Assembly (NCBI GenBank): GCA_038049695.1
Contig: CP142452.1
Span: 32,538,501 to 32,602,500 of the forward strand
DNA length: 64,000 bases
Origin: Cinnamomum chago
Taxonomy: Eukaryota > Streptophyta > Magnoliopsida > Laurales > Lauraceae
Reading direction: 5' to 3'
The stretch's first letter is position 1, and each line of letters begins with the position of its first letter. The position numbers were made by a program, and so were the translations under genes. Below are positions 59,461 through 64,000 of this stretch, in pieces. Below the pieces are notes generated by a model. It was given only the letters and a program-made list of their open reading frames with translations. It made no database searches and was not told the DNA's origin.

Positions 59461-59982
59461 TAGCCTATAAGGAGGTTTGGGAGCATCTGTGTTTTTGGTG
59501 TCAGCTGCACATTTCTTGTATGAAGAATGCCTTATCACTTTCAGAATTGAAAAACTTAAATCTATTAACATAGAGAACCATGTCCGGACGGGCATAATAA
59601 TAAATTGTTGGTAGAACTAGATTCCCTCCCTAACATCAAAGCTATAATTCACCTATGTAACAAATGGGAATAGAGACATGATTTCGAAAAAACTGTGTAA
59701 CAAAGTGAAAATGGTGATAATCGATTTTCTATTAACATGCAGAACCAAGTCCCAACGGGCACAATAACAAAATGTCATAAAACTTGATACCATCCTGACA
59801 TCAACTATACAATTCACCTTAAGCATTTAGAATTCACAATCCACTTTCAACTGTCCCAAAAAAATGGTCCTTAACAACCCAAAGGTTGAGATACAACTAT
59901 CCAAAAAAATCATACGATTAAGTAAAAAAGAAAACACAAAAGAGACTTCATCTTTGTTGCACGAACAGAGCCGCACTTGCCG

Positions 59983-62900
59983 CTACAACTCGCTCAACAA
60001 TTTCTTCAGATCCAATTTGTAAGCGTTCTTTTCCCAGCTCCTTTTGAAAATGTCTACCACTATCTTACTTCTATAATATGCTATGTCGGCTTGGGTGAAA
60101 ATGGTCGGCTTGTGGAAAATGCAATGCTCTGCGAACGCTAGCGTGAAAACACCACAATCATTGTCATTGTCTTGATGATGAATGTTAGACATCGCATTTG
60201 TTGTCCACAAATATGGATCTACCCAGTCATAGTCGCTAAACTTTTCATTCAAATAGTCTACCTACAGATATGCAGCAAACATTAAGAATAGCGGTGGTCA
60301 ATAGGACAAATTTTGAAGTATAAAGGGAGAGGGAGGATAAATATATTGAAAAACATAGTGGTTGGAGTAGAAACCACTATTGCTTGAGAAGGATCTTCAT
60401 GTGAGGGCGTGGAAATGATCTCTAGAATTGGTGCTTGGAAAGGTTCTTCATGTGACTTGGACATGATTTCTAGAATTGGTTCCTGGATAGGTCCTTCATG
60501 TGAGGGAGTGGACATGATTTCTAGGGTTGTTGCTTGAGAAGGATATTCCAGTGAATGATCTCTACGATTCGCGGTTGCGGTATCATGACGCGTGGAGGAG
60601 TTGAAAAGATCAACTCTATTGGAGGCAAGTTGGGCTCAGAAAATTGTAAACCATGAGATAGTGGATCTGAGTGAGATCCGGGATCTAACAACAACTTCAA
60701 TTCAAGCATTTTTTGTGGGGATTTGCCCTTATAAACTACTTTCTTAGGTCTCTTCTTCTCCCTTTCCTACATTGCAAATAAAAATGTGGTAGCATACAAA
60801 ATAATTTTCATTAACGCATGAATACACAAGATAAATTACCTCTTCACCAGATGAATCCAATTAAGAGGTGCTATAGTTATCCATACTGAAACTCTCGAAG
60901 GCTGATGTAAAACCAGTTCTAAGCCTTTTGATCTTCTTGCGCATTGAAGCCTTAAAATTCTCGAAACTTGTTTTTTTTTTCGATCTAACCGGTCTATAGA
61001 TCTCTCCATGTGCTCCAAGAGTTCCTTGACCTACACAATTGGAAGAAGTATTAGTATCATTTCATGATGATGACCCCAATGCACAGTTAAGGTGGGTTAT
61101 AAGCAAACACTGATTACATGCTTCACTGGGGCAACATGTCTCATCATGGTTGGTAGTTGGTTGTCTTTTTTTTCCATGCTCAGTAATTTCTCCATCTTGT
61201 CCCAATTCTATCTTTTTAACTCGACCGATTCACATGTGGGTGTTTAACTCATACCAATTTTGATATCCTTTGGTATGCACAGTTGACGCATCTTTCTTTC
61301 CATTTATCACCAAATCTTGCCTTTCTACCCTTAATGGTGTAGCCTCGTGCATTATCTTGGTATAGTCACATGACACTCTCTCCAGTTTTTCTACCCTTAA
61401 AAATGGCATCTGAAATAGTGGAGGGACCAATTGCATTAGGTTGAATTGTTTCATCACCCGACTGGAATTGTGTCTTTCCAAAATCTAGTAATGAATCAAT
61501 AGTACATCAGATGCAAAGAGTCTACGATCAACGTCTGGGACATGTTGTGTAAAAAAACTTTTTGAACTTAACATATGGCATCCAGACGAACTACAATGCA
61601 AACACGAAAGAAGTAAGACTTGTTGGAATTGATAGTTGCGTATTTACAATTTAATGAACATGTTTTCAATTTCGGATAATTTACCCCATTAGCTGTCATG
61701 CGATTCAGTTGACGACAAACCTCTTTGACTGTGGTTAAAGAATTGTAACCAGTTAATCTTGCTTCCCATGTCTTGAATAAAGGGAATTGAATGTCTTTCT
61801 TCCAACCATCTTTAGCTGGAGGACACCATCCTATAGACAATCGGGAGTAAGCCTAGATCTGCATGCATAAAACACAAATATAAGTAAACATTGAGTAGGC
61901 ACAATGAAATGACAATGAAGGAATAAGTCATTCACTAGATCTCACTTGAAAAAGTTGTAGAGGACCAGTAAGGGTTTTAAACTTGTCTGGAAAATGTTTT
62001 TTTTTTTTCCTTCATAAGCTTTGCAGGGGAACCTCCGTCTTTTTGTCCACTCTCAAGTACATTACCGTCGGACCTCCACTTGACCACTCTTGCCAACATT
62101 CGGTACAAATTGGCAATACATGCAGGGCCCCAAGCGAATTGCTTAAATTCTGGGAAGAGTTCTAAGAGGTATGCTGGCCCTCGCGATCCTAATGAGTTGG
62201 TGAAAATTTGGCCAGCAACCAAACAAAAGAGGAAGGCCCTAGTGTAACAGATCTCAGCCTCTTTGGAGGGCTTCTTTGTCTTCTTACCCTTCAACTTACT
62301 ATCCAATGTTGTGGAGTTATCATCAAGCCACTTAAATTTTATACATAAACCTTGTGTATCAACCCTCGGCTTGGGACTCTTCCCAAGAAAATTTACACAT
62401 AAATCCACTACCTTCGTTTTGGGGTGTGTCCATCCAACGACAGGTGGGCCATCAATCGGGAGGCCATATATGTATGCAACATCTTCTAAGGTCACCTTGG
62501 CTTCACCGAATGGAAAATGAAATGTATTCGTCTCTGGATGCCATCTCTCAATCAAGCCAGATACCAATGCACGGTCAATTTTCATTGTGTCTATCTCTAA
62601 GAGATGATGTAGACCAGTCTCTCTCACATACTCCATTTGATTTTTAGTGAGCACATTTTCTTTTCATTTTTTTATTAGTAGGAATACATCTATACTGGTC
62701 AGGTTCGTTTCAATAATAAATTAATGAAGATGGTAAGTAGTTAGAGATAAGATAAAGTAAAGATAGAAAGATTATTACCAACAAATTATAAAGAGATCCC
62801 TGAATACCTAATCAATAATGAGAAATTTTGATTTTTCCAATAATGGGTAACCAAAAAGTCTGGAGTTAACTTTCAGTAAAATACACCTTTGAGATAATCT

Positions 62901-63063
62901 TTTCAGTAGAGATCCCAAAAACATAACTAAGAACCATATCAATATAAAACAAACATTGATGGAGACATACCAATCTATTAGCAATTGCTTCAGATATGTG
63001 GTTTTTTTTGTCATACAAGAGGATATTCTCAGATCCCTTCGGTCTTTTTCCTTCAAACTGCAT
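59983..63063 (-). pseudogene. MULE-borne plant mobile domain and Ulp1-like protease gene
   Basis: On the minus strand, exon 1 is 63063-62971 (LLYDKKNHISEAI) with a GT donor. The next exon runs from about 62660 to 61946 with the plant mobile domain (GLHHLLEIDTMKIDRALVSG, then DVAYIYGLPIDGPPVVGW). An 87-bp intron (61945-61859) follows, then the rest of the domain (61858-61220, WEARLTGYNSL and ERHNSSRVMKQF). A charged linker with a short peptide repeat (60520-60390) follows. Last comes the end of a Ulp1 (C48) cysteine protease with the catalytic-cysteine block DNDCGVFTLAFAEH near 60150. A frameshift in an A run near 62000 and TAG stops near 61855 and 61485 break it. The Ulp1 His and Asp half is missing. 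Its start lies 86 bp inside the inverted repeat at 63149. Confidence 0.82.
60385..60545 (-). repeat. Short coding tandem repeat in the PMD-Ulp1 linker
   Basis: A unit of about 60-66 bp occurs three to four times, giving a peptide like PILEIMSKSHEEPFQA repeated with changes. It is a low-complexity linker between the mobile domain and the protease remnant. Confidence 0.65.
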
Positions 63064-63148
63064 GATCCAAACATCACTTACATTTCAATCCTCAATGTCT
63101 AATAAAATTACCGTCGTAAACTACTAATGATGGACAAGCAAATGATGC

Positions 63149-64000
63149 ACATGCCTGTTTTCATTGAACTGTACAACCTGCCTAAGATGATCTAAAACTC
63201 AATATAATGGCTAGAATTTGAACCTTGATGATGCATGAATCCAAAAAAAAAACCAGAGAGAAAAAATATTTTAAACCAAGAAAGTTATGACTATTTAAAA
63301 ATGCCTAATTAAAAATGCAATGCTGCTGAAATCCGAATCTCGCTTGCTGAGTACCCCTGTTCATGCAACTGTTTGACCCACTTCTCAAGGTATTTTTTGG
63401 CTGAAATTTTGAGGCCTCAAAGTTCTCATTATAAATTATAAATCTGCTATTTTTCAGGAAAAACAATCACATTTTCTTGATTTTCAACTCGTGCACTTTT
63501 GGAACACAGTCAAACTGAAACAGTGCTGTCTTTTTCAACGTTCAGCTTAATAAACCATGCCAGGTCCAGATTTTGCATTCTTAGTCAACCATTAAATCAC
63601 GTATTTTCAGAGGCAAAAATACGTTCAAACACTATCCTAATTCTAATGCATGCAATTAGTACTTTCCAACCATAGATCATGCAAATAACATAATAGAAAG
63701 TTTCCTCATCTTTAACATAGGTTTATAACTCATCACTAAGATTGACATAAGTTCTTCACCTGGACTTGATCCTCTTAAAGAATGTTGGCCATATAAAGTC
63801 CTTAATATTAAGCATGGATATCCTCACATAAAAGACGAGGCTTCATCACTTAAAAAAACCTGTCACGCACGGGCTATCGCCGCGCATCACATATTTAGCA
63901 GCAATATCCCTTCACATGATGGATGTAACTCCTAGCTGAGTGTGTTCAACCAAGGGAAAAACCTGTAACGAGAGGGGATATCACCACTCTTAAAATATAA
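63149..64000 (-). repeat. Right arm of the large MULE inverted repeat
   Basis: It is the complement of 59314 leftward. It starts GCACATGCCTGTTTTCA, passes the CAGTCTGACTGTGTT-type block near 63510, and enters the GATATC array in reverse from about 63820 (for example GGGGATATCACC at 63977). It runs off the window edge. It probably holds the promoter of the PMD-Ulp1 gene that starts at 63063. Confidence 0.85.

Overview
This window is nuclear DNA of a flowering plant. The two host genes that can be recognised, the exocyst subunit SEC10 and a penta-EF-hand calcium-binding protein of the CML49/CML50 type, have GT-AG introns and plant-like sequence. Almost everything else is transposon debris: Ty3/gypsy and Ty1/copia LTR elements, hAT and Mutator-like (MULE) elements, small inverted-repeat elements and tandem arrays. 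Introns of 5 and 11 kb filled with this debris suggest a repeat-rich genome. The species cannot be named from the sequence. I saw no tRNA, rRNA or CRISPR features.

1-10.8 kb is a nest of LTR retrotransposons. Two head-to-head pieces of one Ty3/gypsy family (minus 948-2115, plus 2125-3364) are followed by an LTR (3365-3730), its leader, and a gag-protease body (8951-10534) that runs straight into a truncated 3' LTR with no reverse transcriptase or integrase. A Ty1/copia element (4961-8901, target duplication GGATC) sits in that leader. Its right end is a complete LTR in inverted orientation. A second copia (minus) cuts the gypsy gag at 948.

10.8-28.05 kb carries copia and LINE scraps, then the last six coding exons of SEC10 (13025-28051, plus). 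Its 11-kb intron (13292-24319) holds a decayed hAT transposase gene (minus, 17.8-21.9 kb) with an organelle-like insert, and a second hAT piece carrying a solo LTR.

28-35 kb is intergenic. Its main feature is a hAT-type element (31123-32513, 8-bp target duplication) that carries the 3' end of a protein kinase gene.

35.2-42.65 kb (minus) is a complete five-exon CML49/50-like gene of 261 residues, with a 19-nt microexon and a 5.26-kb first intron. Its promoter, first exon and part of intron 1 are tandemly duplicated at 44.4-49.3 kb. The duplicate exon is dead, and the two copies have collected different small transposons.

49.3-54.4 kb has nested small elements, an array of about 200-bp repeats, and a truncated gypsy gag-protease-RT piece (minus).

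54.8-64 kb is Mutator-like. A broken MULE transposase (plus) converges on a broken gene (minus) that joins a plant mobile domain to the C-terminal half of a Ulp1-type protease. Between and beyond them lie long direct and inverted repeats that contain an ordered array of paired GATATC motifs. This array is the most unusual structure in the window, along with the inverted-LTR copia and the kinase-carrying hAT element.
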